Of a DNA stretch of 64,000 nt, positions 55,612 through 64,000 are shown in pieces. Position numbers and translations under genes: made by a program. Numbering within the stretch: position 1 is the stretch's first letter; the number at the start of each line of letters is the position of its first letter. A model generated the notes under the pieces. The model was not told the DNA's origin. It did not search any database and saw nothing but the letters and a program-made list of their open reading frames with translations. The stretch comes from Carposina sasakii (taxonomy: Eukaryota; Arthropoda; Insecta; Lepidoptera; Carposinidae), in NCBI GenBank assembly GCA_014607495.2, contig CP053155.1, positions 8,246,001 through 8,310,000 on the forward strand. Reading direction: 5' to 3'.

Positions 55612-56184
55612 TCACCAGAGACCCAGAGGAGCAGCACCCCAGGGGCCTAAGTGGCCTAGACCTAAAGGTGCGATGGGGCTGCCGAGATGGCCGAGGGGAG
55701 CGGCGACAGCCAGGGGAGCGCCATGGATGCCGACAGGACCGATTAATCGAGAAGGTAAGTCGATGCGGGCGGTGTGAGACACAGCCAGAGGAGCAAGAGG
55801 AGCCAGCAGAGGAGCCGATCGCTTCTTCAGCAGGTGTAGACCAGCACCATCTACAGCGCGGGCGGTCAAGTGAGCAGCACGGTCCAAGTTCACACTGAGG
55901 GTGTCCAGGGGCCTGCCGTCCGCGGCCAAAATGTTAGCGGGCTGACCAGGAGCCAGGGACAGAGGACCTCTGTAGTTGATGCCCAGGCCGTGAGCTCCCA
56001 GACCAAGAGGACCGACAGCCGCTAATGGGGAGATAAGCGGAGCAGATACAACTGGTGCGGCCAACGGCGACAGTAGATGGGCGCCCAAAGGACCGGCCAG
56101 GCCGAGCCCACCAATCCCGACGATATCGCTGGGGCTAGAAGCCACCATGGCGAGCACGGAAGACAACACCACCAGCTTGTACAT
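55612..56184 (-). CDS. Gly/Leu/Pro-rich cuticular-type protein combining YRGPLSL, KKRS and Retinin-like motifs
   Basis: 190-residue secreted protein, intronless. Signal peptide M-Y-K-L-V-V-L-S-S-V-L-A-M-V-A-S-S. It is the only member here with all three blocks: Y-R-G-P-L-S-L-A-P-G-Q-P-A-N-I (71-85), G-R-P-L-D-T-L-S-V-N-L-D-R-A-A-H (90-105) with K-K-R-S (120-123), and a degenerate Retinin-like V-S-H-T-A-R-I-D-L (135-143). The C-terminus is G-H-L-G/P-L-G-L repeats ending P-L-G-L-W. Its first residues M-Y-K-L match the micro-exon of the split genes at 26461 and 63864. It stands alone at the edge of the intronless array, 5.8 kb from the 49190 gene. The polyA signal on the minus strand is at 55553-55548. 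Confidence 0.92.
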   Translation of the reverse strand: MYKLVVLSSVLAMVASSPSDIVGIGGLGLAGPLGAHLLSPLAAPVVSAPLISPLAAVGPLGLGAHGLGINYRGPLSLAPGQPANILAADGRPLDTLSVNLDRAAHLTARAVDGAGLHLLKKRSAPLLAPLAPLAVSHTARIDLPSRLIGPVGIHGAPLAVAAPLGHLGSPIAPLGLGHLGPWGAAPLGLW

Positions 56185-56241
56185 TGTGGTCTGTGTTGTA
56201 TTAAGATCGAAGTCTGACTGTGAACATACCCTACTGGCCCA

Positions 56242-56251
56242 AGTTTATATA
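56242..56251 (-). promoter_or_regulatory. TATA box of the 55612-56184 gene
   Basis: AGTTTATATA on plus reads TATATAAACT on the gene strand, 58-67 nt upstream of the ATG. Confidence 0.7.
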
Positions 56252-56959
56252 CTAGATCGATTAGTAGGCGTATTCCAGATACCTTTGTGACGTTGCTTAA
56301 TCTGCAATTGCTGGGCGTTGCATTTGCGATCTGTTGAGGAAAGAAAAGCAGCAAGCACGAGCTACGCACGCGCTGCTGTCACCTGATGCAACATACGCTA
56401 ATTTCAATCCTACACTCTAATAGGAATAGGAAGCTAAAATATGTAATATTTCTCATTTCCGTGTTTACCTTGAATACTCATGAAGGGCCGTTCACTAGAA
56501 ACTGATTAGTTAGATGGACAGTATTGCATCATCCCCGTACCTGAGTGGACCGACCTAGGTTTTAATTAATTTTATGATATTCGATTATCATAAATTGACT
56601 AGAAATAAGGTAAAATTAAAATACCAGCTTAAACATTCTACGTCTTGAGATTGCAGGGAAAACACGTACCACCTTTTTAATCGTTAATGTTATACAAAGT
56701 CAAGTTGTGAACTTAATTCCTCATTTTACCCAAAATTTATTGAGTGAAATACATTTAATTTCTGATCTTATGTTTTAAAACAATGAACTACTTCTGAAGC
56801 AACTGTGAAATAATTCATCAGAGTAAAATAGTGTTTTTTAACTTGCCGAGCTTATACCGAGGCAACAAGTTTGTAGTAAAGCGTGCGACAAGCCGCGAGC
56901 TTTAGCGGCTGTATACAAAACAAAACCATCGACCTATAAATGAATCATAAATATCATGT
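56252..56959. other. Intergenic upstream of the 55612-56184 gene
   Basis: No repeat or gene recognised beyond the promoter. Confidence 0.4.
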
Positions 56960-57610
56960 TATGGTTCGAGATCTGGGGGGCAATTCTGGAAACTTTTTGA
57001 GCCAACACGTAACAACTAACTATTATTTATTTATTTTTTAATTATTTATGGCCTCATAACATGTGTCGGGCACAATAATTCCGCCAATGTCACGTAGAGA
57101 GGAAAAATCACGCTGGAGATTAGTCGGTAAATAATAAAAATAGACCACTAACTAACCATTAACAAAACGCGGTGCAAAGCAATATATACTTACCGTTTAA
57201 GTATTAAGGTATATTTTAGCATGCAGTGGTCGCGAATATGACATGTTAAAATCAAATATCTGTCTCGTGCTGAAATGAGTCTAATTACGTCACCGTAAAG
57301 TAATTATAACGTAACGTTGACCCGATGGACGGTGGAGTAAACGGGTTCTCGAATGGAGACCGCACCTCGGCAAGCGTAGCGTTGGGCGCCCTCCGGCCAG
57401 GTGGACCGATGACTTAAAGAAGACGGCTGGTAGTAACTGGATGGCAAAAACGGGAGATCGAGCCATGTGGCGTACACTGGGGGAGGCCTACGTCCAGCAA
57501 TGGACTGCAATAGGCTGACGACGACGAAAATAATTATTGCTTTGTTCTGAGCGTCTACAACGGTTCCGTTTTGGCTTCGTTCCAACTTAAGACTTTTGGA
57601 GAATTGCCCC
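56960..57610 (+). repeat. Large dispersed repeat interrupted by an RTE-like LINE
   Basis: It begins and ends with near-complementary ggggggcaattctgga / tggagaattgcccccc. A related stretch (about 57720-57850) lacks the LINE. Another copy lies at about 22925-23400 in reverse. Confidence 0.65.
57308..57530 (+). pseudogene. Very short RTE-like LINE insertion with a 7-bp target duplication
   Basis: 223 bp encoding a degenerate end of an RTE polyprotein (R-W-T-D-D-L, then E-A-Y-V-Q-Q-W-T-A), closed by a (gac)n-A tail. It is flanked by TAATTAT (57301-57307, 57531-57537). The undisturbed sequence is seen at 57777-57790. Confidence 0.8.
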
Positions 57611-58472
57611 CCAGAATATCATTCTAAGGGGGTACCGACTTCTAGAACTGCTATTTTTTCATATTTTAGTTTTGGAAGTAAATCTGTTATGATTATGACA
57701 GACAGACATGACAAAATAAAATCAAATATCTGTCTCGTGCTGAAATGTATCTAATTACGTCACCGTAAAGTAGTTATTGCTTTGTTCTGAGCGTCTACAA
57801 CGGTTCCGTTTCGGCTTCGTTCCAACTCGAGACTTTTCAAGAATTGACCCCTAGGTAGTAACGTCACATTTTTATTTCAGCAGTTGCTGGTATAGGTAGT
57901 ACTAAGAGGAGATACCAAATCCCTGGTAGTACTCAAGGATAGATAGCAGTCAAATATTTCAGATTACTCTATGGTGATAGCAGTATAACCTGTTGTGGCA
58001 TACGGCGAAATATCTTTTAACTTGACGTTAAGGAATGATCCTACGTAGTGTACAAATACTTATAGTATGCGTTAAAATATGTTGATTCGAAATATTTATA
58101 TTTCCTTTAATACAAAGGACAATCAAATATAATTCAGAAGATCTCATTAATTTATTTTTAGCGAAATCACAGACATTCTTTTCACTTATTAATAGAAAAA
58201 CATAGAAGGCAATTAGTTAGGAAAACTGAGAATGTTTTGTCTGGCATCTTAGTGGAAATCTATAATTAAATCACACAGCGTTTTTATGGATATAAAGTAC
58301 AACAATCTTGGGTAGGTACAAGAAACACAGAAAACAATGGATTTTAATGACAAAATCACATAGATAAAGTAGTATGTAGGTAACGTTTTACAAAATTACA
58401 AAATTTCGGAGATAACGTTATGGAAGTTATTGTTAAAAATACAAGGGAATTTTTTTTTAACAAAAGTTATTT
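57611..58472. other. Intergenic downstream of the 58654 gene
   Basis: Apart from the repeat copy at 57720-57850, nothing recognisable. Confidence 0.45.
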
Positions 58473-58653
58473 TTTATTTTAATAAAAATAATTAAAGTAA
58501 ATTATAAAACGCAACTCTACTAAATGCGTATTCTGATGTTAGATTTGTACTAACATATTTTCAGCAGTACACAAAATGGCACAAGTTTTCTCTATGAAAT
58601 AATTTCTGCCAAATATGTTAGTACCCATCGTAGGTATATATAGGTATAGGTCC

Positions 58654-61600
58654 TTAGTAATATACAGGTACGCTGGAATAGACTAAAGGCGAATGTACCA
58701 CTGGCACTTGAACCAATGGGGAGCCATGGTTCACGGAGCTAGAGTAAGCGGAATAGCTGGTGACTGCTGGAACGACTTGGGCCACGGGTTGGACCAACTG
58801 AGGTTGAACCAACTGTGGTACTGCCTGGGAGTAGACCACCGGGGCAGAGTAGACCAGACCGCTGGCCTTGGGGGATGGTGCAGCCAGGCACGCTGCCAGG
58901 AGAGCGGTGAAGACAACCTTAAAATATCGATGTATTTAATTAAACAAACCCGTTTCAATACAATTTAGATTTTTTCTCTAGCGAAAAAAAAAATCTATTA
59001 GATGTTGCACTTCAGATGGTTTTTACCCAATTCCTTAATCTAGCTATTTGTTTAGAAACCGAATTAAAAGTTCAGTTCCTACTTCTACAGTATCCAACCT
59101 ATACATTATGCGGGATTCCAAAAAGAGCAATAAAGAGGTTCCAGAACTTCTAAGTATCCTGGCAATGAACGCAAGCGGAAGTCAGTGGCCTCTTATGGAA
59201 GATTAAAAATTTATCGACCGTTACTTTATTCATTGCTTGTTAAAGAAAACATCTGGCTTTCCACCATATTGCAGAAACTGTTCGTTTGTCTCTTTAGTTT
59301 TTATGATTTTTTTAAACGTTATAATAAATTGTCTGCAGTACCTACTTATCGGATATCAAAACTTTGAATTTTTGACTAATTTTTCTAAAAATTGTCACTT
59401 AGCTATACCTGAGAAGGGTTAGCGTCAGGCAGGATTTTAGATATTATTGTCAGTGTATATGCAGTGTTTGCCGCATGGCATACATGGAAAAATTACTTTT
59501 ATATCAAAAATGGTAATATCCTGAAATATCTCCGATCTAATAGAATCACATCGATTTTTGTAAATTTTACCTCATTTCATTTTATCCTTATCCGAGCTTT
59601 TGGACACTATAGATTTATATCGAAATAACTTATTAGATATATTAATGTAGCAAGCGAAATGTTTTAAGGTACACAAGTAAGACAAGGCTCTATGGCAAAA
59701 AAATTATATAATTTATATAATAACTGTTATCTATATCTATACTAATATTATAAAGAGGTAAACTTTGATTCTTTGTTTGTATATTTGTTTGTTTGTTTTT
59801 TGCAGCGAATAGGCTCCGAAACTACTGGACCGATTTCAAAAATTCTTTCACCGTTAGAATCCTTATTGGACCCGGATGAACATAGGCTAGGGTTTCGCAT
59901 AATTTCCTCTGGGCTGGAATAAATATGAATTAAATACAAAAAAAAATTACCATTTGACGTATAAGTTTGACACCATAGAATAACAAGTCCCCAGAAGGAG
60001 TCATCAAGGACAGATATATTCCGGGTAGTGAAGCAAAAACGAGTCAAAAATCCCGCATCTTCCGCTCATCTTACCCGCCGATTGTTGCCAAATCGATAAA
60101 TATTATCAGTTTTTTAGATATAGTAAATAGGTTGAAAAAATTTTACATACTAAAAAGTTGCTTCAAAAGTGTGCGTGATCCTTATGACGTGATGACATGA
60201 CACATGAAATTTGTTTTTTTTTTGTTTGGTTTATCCCGAAGAAAGAGCATGAGGAATACAGCATCCATACAGCCATTGTTTTTAGTACTGATGATTTCTG
60301 AATTTATGATGAATGATAACGATGATGAATGGAAACGTCGGGAAAATCCTCAAAAACGAGTGTAAAATTAGTCAATATCAAAAAGAATTGCGAAAACAAC
60401 ATACCCACAGGACCCCACGAAGAAACGGACACATTATAAAATTATTAATAAAGAAAATGGAAAAATTCTTCACCCGAGTGGGAATCGAACCCACGACCAC
60501 TGCAAACCGTGCCAGCCGCTATAATCACTAAGCCACTAAACGGACACATGTATACAAATAAATTTAAAATTTCACAAGTAAATTACACCCACTCCCTTTT
60601 GGTGTTTATGTTCGTTAGGAGGTATAAGAGAGTAAGAACGGATTTCCCAAATTTCCCATGGGAACGGGGCAGACAGGAATTCCAAATTTTTACCGAAATT
60701 TCCACTGTACCGGAACAAAAGCTTATTCAATAAGTATAAAAATTAACCGTTTGTCGTATACAGATGAAATTTGGTGTGTATGTTTGTTAGGGGGTGTAAA
60801 AGACCATTAAGAACGGGTTTCCCGAAATTCCCATGGGAACGGCACAAACAGGAATTTCAAGTTTTTACGAAAACCACATGACATATAGAGATGAAATATG
60901 ACAGGTATATTCGGTAGGGAATAGGGACTGCTAAGAAAGAACTCCCACGGGACTGGAACATATTTCCCGAGGGATAGGGATTTCTGCTAGGGAAAACCGC
61001 ACAAAGAACGCATGTCTATTCGTTTCCGGATCCCGATTCGGGAACGGGACAAACGGGAATTCCCTCACGGACAATGACAGGTATAGAGGGATTCCAACTT
61101 ATTTTAGAGGCGATGAACCGAAGCGAAGCGAGGGCGGGTCACTAGTACATAATAAAATTTAGGTTTTAAATTGTCACCGGAAGAACACATTGAAAAAATA
61201 ATAATTGCCCCGTCAAAAAGCCCTTTATTCCTTTTACACTTTAAAATTATTTGTAACCGTTTTGCCGGCTCCGGAAAGAGCAAAATTTTACCGAAGCCCA
61301 CCGTAAATCTGTAAATCCTCCGTCCAGAAAGAACAGTGAAGAATAAATAAGCGCTAAGCGCCGTATCCCGGCAACCGAAGCCCAGAAAGATCTCTGCCGT
61401 ATCTGGTTATAGTACCAAGTAAATCCGGATGGGTATACCTTGTCCAGAAAAGTGAATTCAGTGAATTCCCGTTTAAAGGACGCTTAGAGAGGATATATAG
61501 TAAACATAAAGAAGTCCGCAGATAGCTGACTCACAAAACAGCCCAAACAGGACTTTCGACCCTCTAACAGCGCCGTATCTGTTGCCAAAATTTGGGCAAC

Positions 61601-63864
61601 CCGTAACAGAAAACACAAAGCGAGCCGTCTATTGACTCGCCTAGCATACTCAACCAGAAATCCTTGACTTCTCAAATCTCTGCTTAATACATCTCTTTCG
61701 TGACCCCCATACTAATCCTGAAATACTTACAAAATTATTGAATCCAGGGATGGCGACATTAAAGGAGCGGCGAGGCTCCTTTTCTCGTATCTCCTCGCTA
61801 TCTATCTGCTGCCCCAATCTACTGTGGGGATTACTTGTAAAGGAGTTCCTTACTCTAATGTTAGCTGTAAACAACGTTATATTTGCTTATGCGCCCCAAG
61901 ATGAGGCCCATCGCCGTCGGCACATACCGCCGCCTTAATCAACAACATCAATATTTCCAACCCCAAGCTTGGTTTTGGTTCAATGACAAGCTCCAAATTT
62001 GTCTATGATAAAACGTCGCCCATCTAAGGATGAAAACATATTTTTCCTTAAGTTACATAATAATTTTAGTTTAGCTTTCTTTAACTTTATCTTTCTACGT
62101 ATAATATTTTCAATAGTACTCTCCCACTAGTCGTCAAAATTTTAAACAGCACATATGGCTGAAGCTAAAACCGCCTGGAAGGCCGTCTGCCCAAACGGAG
62201 TTGAACCATCTACCCCATCGTCGCAGAGGCTGTGGGACGGGCCGCTTTGTGAATTGGTATGGAAAAACCTATTAAACACGTCAACCAGTACCGCAGAGCG
62301 TGCCCGTCTTACAGCCTTGGGCAAGTGGGAGTCGGGCCTTTGGTTACAGGCACTGCCATCTGCCAACGTCGGTACACTTTTGGACCGAACCACTTTCTGC
62401 ATTGCCCGTAGGCGTGTGGCAATGCAGAAAGTGGTTCGGTCCAAAAGTGTACCTTGGTGCGCCGTGCAATGTCCCCCACCGATGTCGATGTGGCGACGCC
62501 GTTGATCAATTCGGACACCATGGCCTCTCATGTGCCAGGAGTGTCGGTCGCATCCCACGTCATGCTAGTATTAACGATATCACCCGCCGGGCTCTTGCCA
62601 CCGCCGGGGCACCATCTGTTTTAGAACCTGTCGGTTTGGTGCGCGATGATGGCAAGAGACCAGACGGCATGACCCTCGTGCCCTGGGAGATGGGGCGCTC
62701 TCTAGTATGGGACGCTACATGCGTCGATACTCTGGCAGCGTCACATGCCCCAGGCACAGCCATAAGAAGTGGCTCTGCGGCCGCCACAGCGGAAAACCTC
62801 AAACGGCGCAAATATGCAAACCTCAGTGGAGACTATATATTTGAGCCGTTTGGGGTTGAAACCATGGGGCCCGGGAGACCATGCCCTTTTTTAGGGCATT
62901 TTGAAAAGGCTAGTCGAGGTGTCCCGCGACCGAAGGGCTGGCCAGTATTTTGGGCAAAGTATTAGCCTCGCCATTCAGCGGGGCAATGCGGCCAGCCTTT
63001 TGGCCACGTTGCCAGCGGTGGAGGAATTACAGGCAATTTTCTATTTGTAAATATGTTTTAGATTTAGGTTTTGTTACCTAATTAGATAACATTCATACAA
63101 TAAACAGTTAGAAATAAAAAAAGAACACATCGGTTTTAAATTGTATATCTATTTTGTTAAATTGTATAACAATCATTTTAATTCACAGCTAAAGTTTTCA
63201 TGAGCACATGGTGCAAGTTGCCTAGTCCGCCATCACTTACTGCATTAGGGCGGTTCATTACTGCCGACGGGTCGTTCAATGAACTCTGTAATTAAATCCT
63301 TCTCCCTCCCAACTCTAGCGGAAGTTAATGGAAGCCCGAAAAAATACAACATCAGTAATTTAATGTAAGCAGATTATTCGCGAAAGGTTTTTCTTTATAC
63401 GACGAGGTTAAGTCGGTTAGTGCACGAGTTTTTTGCTTTGAAAAGAGTTTAATGAACTCATCGTAAATGGTGCGACAAGGGTTGAAAATCTACGACAGAA
63501 TTGTGAATAAATCGCTATGAAAATATTAGCTTCCGCCCGTCAGTTTTTCCGTAAAATATGAATATGACATACTTTAGTTGTTTCGCATGAGCAAAACTTC
63601 AATAACTCTCACAGTAGTTTGATACCCTACAAGCAGCCAATCACATAATCGATTTTGTGTGATATTTTCTATGGAATTGCCACAATTATAATCAACATTA
63701 TAAGAATAGAAATTATTCATAAGGTAATTTTTGGATTTCAAAACGAAATTTTTAAGGAAATTGTAGCCGTAAAGCAATTATTCGCTTTAAAAAAATACAA
63801 TGCTTGATGCGTAGGTAAAAGATTGTGATTCACTTAAATAATAAATACATACCAATTTGTACAT
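58654..63864 (-). CDS. Small Val/Pro/Tyr/Ser-rich cuticular-type protein, two exons with a 4.9 kb intron
   Basis: Predicted 91-residue secreted protein. Exon 1 is 63864-63853 (M-Y-K-L, donor GTATGT). Exon 2 is 58917-58654 (acceptor ttttaag, then [14 protein letters not shown]). The joined N-terminus, [13 protein letters not shown], is the family signal peptide, which strongly supports linking the distant exons. The mature chain has [14 protein letters not shown] repeats and [12 protein letters not shown], the serine motif also seen in the 34769 gene, ending V-Y-S-S-V-P-V-Y-Y. The intron (63852-58918) carries a Helitron, a SINE and a retroelement pseudogene. A nearer alternative first exon (59105, M-Y-R-L-D-T, donor GTAGAA) has no good TATA. 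A possible polyA signal on the minus strand is at 58478-58473. Confidence 0.77.
59736..61145 (+). mobile_element. Helitron-like element with internal minisatellite and nested SINE, copy D
   Basis: 1.4 kb from TC (tctatactaatattataaag) to CTAG (61142-61145), with cttcgcttcgg/cgaagcgaagcg motifs near the 3' end. It has degenerate tandem units (cccatgggaacgg, cccgattcgggaacggg) at about 60600-61070, like copy C. A tRNA-derived SINE is inserted at 60435-60537. It lies in the intron of the 58654-63864 gene. Confidence 0.7.
60435..60537 (-). mobile_element. Short tRNA-derived SINE with a 12-bp target duplication
   Basis: About 103 bp. On the minus strand it has an A box (gtggcttagtgatt), a B box (ggttcgattccc) and the tail ttctttattaataattttat. 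Perfect flanking duplications AAACGGACACAT are at 60423-60434 and 60538-60549. Same family as 28785-29019. Confidence 0.88.
61146..62154. other. Intron segment, unrecognised
   Basis: More GC-rich than the surroundings around 61260-61930, with frames on both strands (61484-61938) that I cannot assign. It may be another retroelement relic belonging to the pseudogene that follows. Confidence 0.4.
62155..63050 (+). pseudogene. Retroelement-type C-terminal domain with PD-(D/E)XK-like motif, broken
   Basis: Frames at 62155-62400 ([15 protein letters not shown]) and about 62450-62945 belong to one former ORF. It has a zinc-finger-like C-R-C-G-D-A-V-D...H-G-L-S-C, a [11 protein letters not shown] segment and R-D-D-G-K-R-P-D-G...L-V-W-D-A-T-C. 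That series resembles the restriction-like endonuclease end of some retroelement polyproteins. At least two frame breaks are visible. One is at a 36-bp inverted duplication (62371-62453). The other is near 62945, after which another frame reads I-Q-R-G-N-A-A-S to a TAA at 63048. The clade is uncertain. It lies in the intron of the 58654-63864 gene. Confidence 0.6.
62371..62453. repeat. Perfect 36-bp inverted repeat, 11-nt loop
   Basis: Arms 62371-62406 and 62418-62453 are exact reverse complements around cgtaggcgtgt. It is inside the retroelement pseudogene and appears to be an inverted duplication of its coding sequence. Confidence 0.92.
63051..63852. other. Intron segment next to the micro-exon
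   Basis: AT-rich, with aataaa motifs just after the pseudogene (about 63099-63120) and nothing else recognisable up to the donor site of the M-Y-K-L exon. Confidence 0.45.
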
Positions 63865-63920
63865 GTTGGTGAATAAATTCCCTGTCTAACAAACTAAGCC
63901 ACTACAGGGTGCCAGAATAC

Positions 63921-63957
63921 GACTGATGGGTACTTGCAGATAAGCAACATTTATATA
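63921..63957 (-). promoter_or_regulatory. TATA box and TCAGTC initiator of the 58654-63864 gene
   Basis: On the gene strand, TATATAAA (plus 63957-63950) is followed by TCAGTC (plus 63926-63921), about 31 nt apart, and then 57 nt to the M-Y-K-L micro-exon. This is the main support for such a distant first exon. Confidence 0.75.
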
Positions 63958-64000
63958 CAATGTTTTTTTACTCATAACTGGTTCTACCGAAGACGCCACA

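Noticed and set aside
59080..59105. Alternative first exon M-Y-R-L-D-T for the 58654 gene
   Set aside because: Weak donor (GTAGAA) and no TATA/initiator pair, whereas the 63853-63864 exon has both and gives the family's M-Y-K-L-V-V start.

Overview
The window looks like nuclear DNA from a moth or butterfly (Lepidoptera). It is AT-rich and crowded with short interspersed repeats of kinds typical of that order: Helitron-like elements running from TC to CTAG, tRNA-derived SINEs, 3' stubs of CR1/Jockey-like and RTE-like LINEs, and several MITE families. Against this background lies one co-localised family of small secreted, Ala/Pro/Val/Gly/His/Tyr-rich structural proteins of the cuticular-protein type. 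No rRNA gene, functional tRNA gene, CRISPR array or operon structure is visible. Everything fits eukaryotic genes with their own TATA boxes, arthropod TCAGT-type initiators, GT-AG introns and AATAAA-type polyA signals.

I count 17 cuticular-type genes. Seven are split. A micro-exon of 12-30 nt encodes only the first 4-10 residues, then a phase-0 intron, then the rest. These are at 3344-4347 (+), 10516-11219 (+), 15782-16552 (+), 19583-20277 (-), 21811-22230 (+), 26461-33667 (+, three exons) and 58654-63864 (-). The last two have about 5 kb first introns full of transposons, so each looks like a bare fragment unless the distant micro-exon is found. The other ten, at 34769-56184, have intronless CDSs: 34769-35272 (+), 36601-37077 (-), 37696-38322 (-), 39600-40139 (+), 42668-43237 (-), 44050-44517 (+), 47183-47605 (+), 48370-48795 (-), 49190-49837 (-) and 55612-56184 (-). 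Most begin MFKLVVL, MMKLVVL or MYKLVVL and share a nearly identical 5' leader (CAACACAGACC...). In the split genes the intron sits exactly between K-L/I and V.

The proteins share parts. One is a signal peptide. Another is a serine-rich motif resembling the Retinin_C-type S-H-Q-S-R-I-D motif. Several intronless members also carry a Y-R-G-P-L-S-L-x-P-G-Q-P-A-N-I block, a G-R-P-L-D-T...R-x-A-H block, and a conserved dibasic K-R-S site that could be a proprotein-cleavage point. The likely common role is secretion into cuticle, tracheal lining or corneal/scale extracellular matrix, from strong TATA promoters in step with moulting. That role is inferred from composition and family resemblance, not shown by the sequence.

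Layout: 1-3.3 kb, repeats; 3.3-34 kb, the widely spaced split genes with repeat-filled gaps; 34.7-56.2 kb, the denser intronless array, including a tail-to-tail inverted pair (34.8/37.1 kb) and a tandem pair with duplicated promoters (44.0/47.2 kb); 50-55.5 kb, a gene desert with a striking cluster of TATCGATA palindromes; 58.6-63.9 kb, the last split gene, whose intron holds a large Helitron and a broken retroelement ORF.
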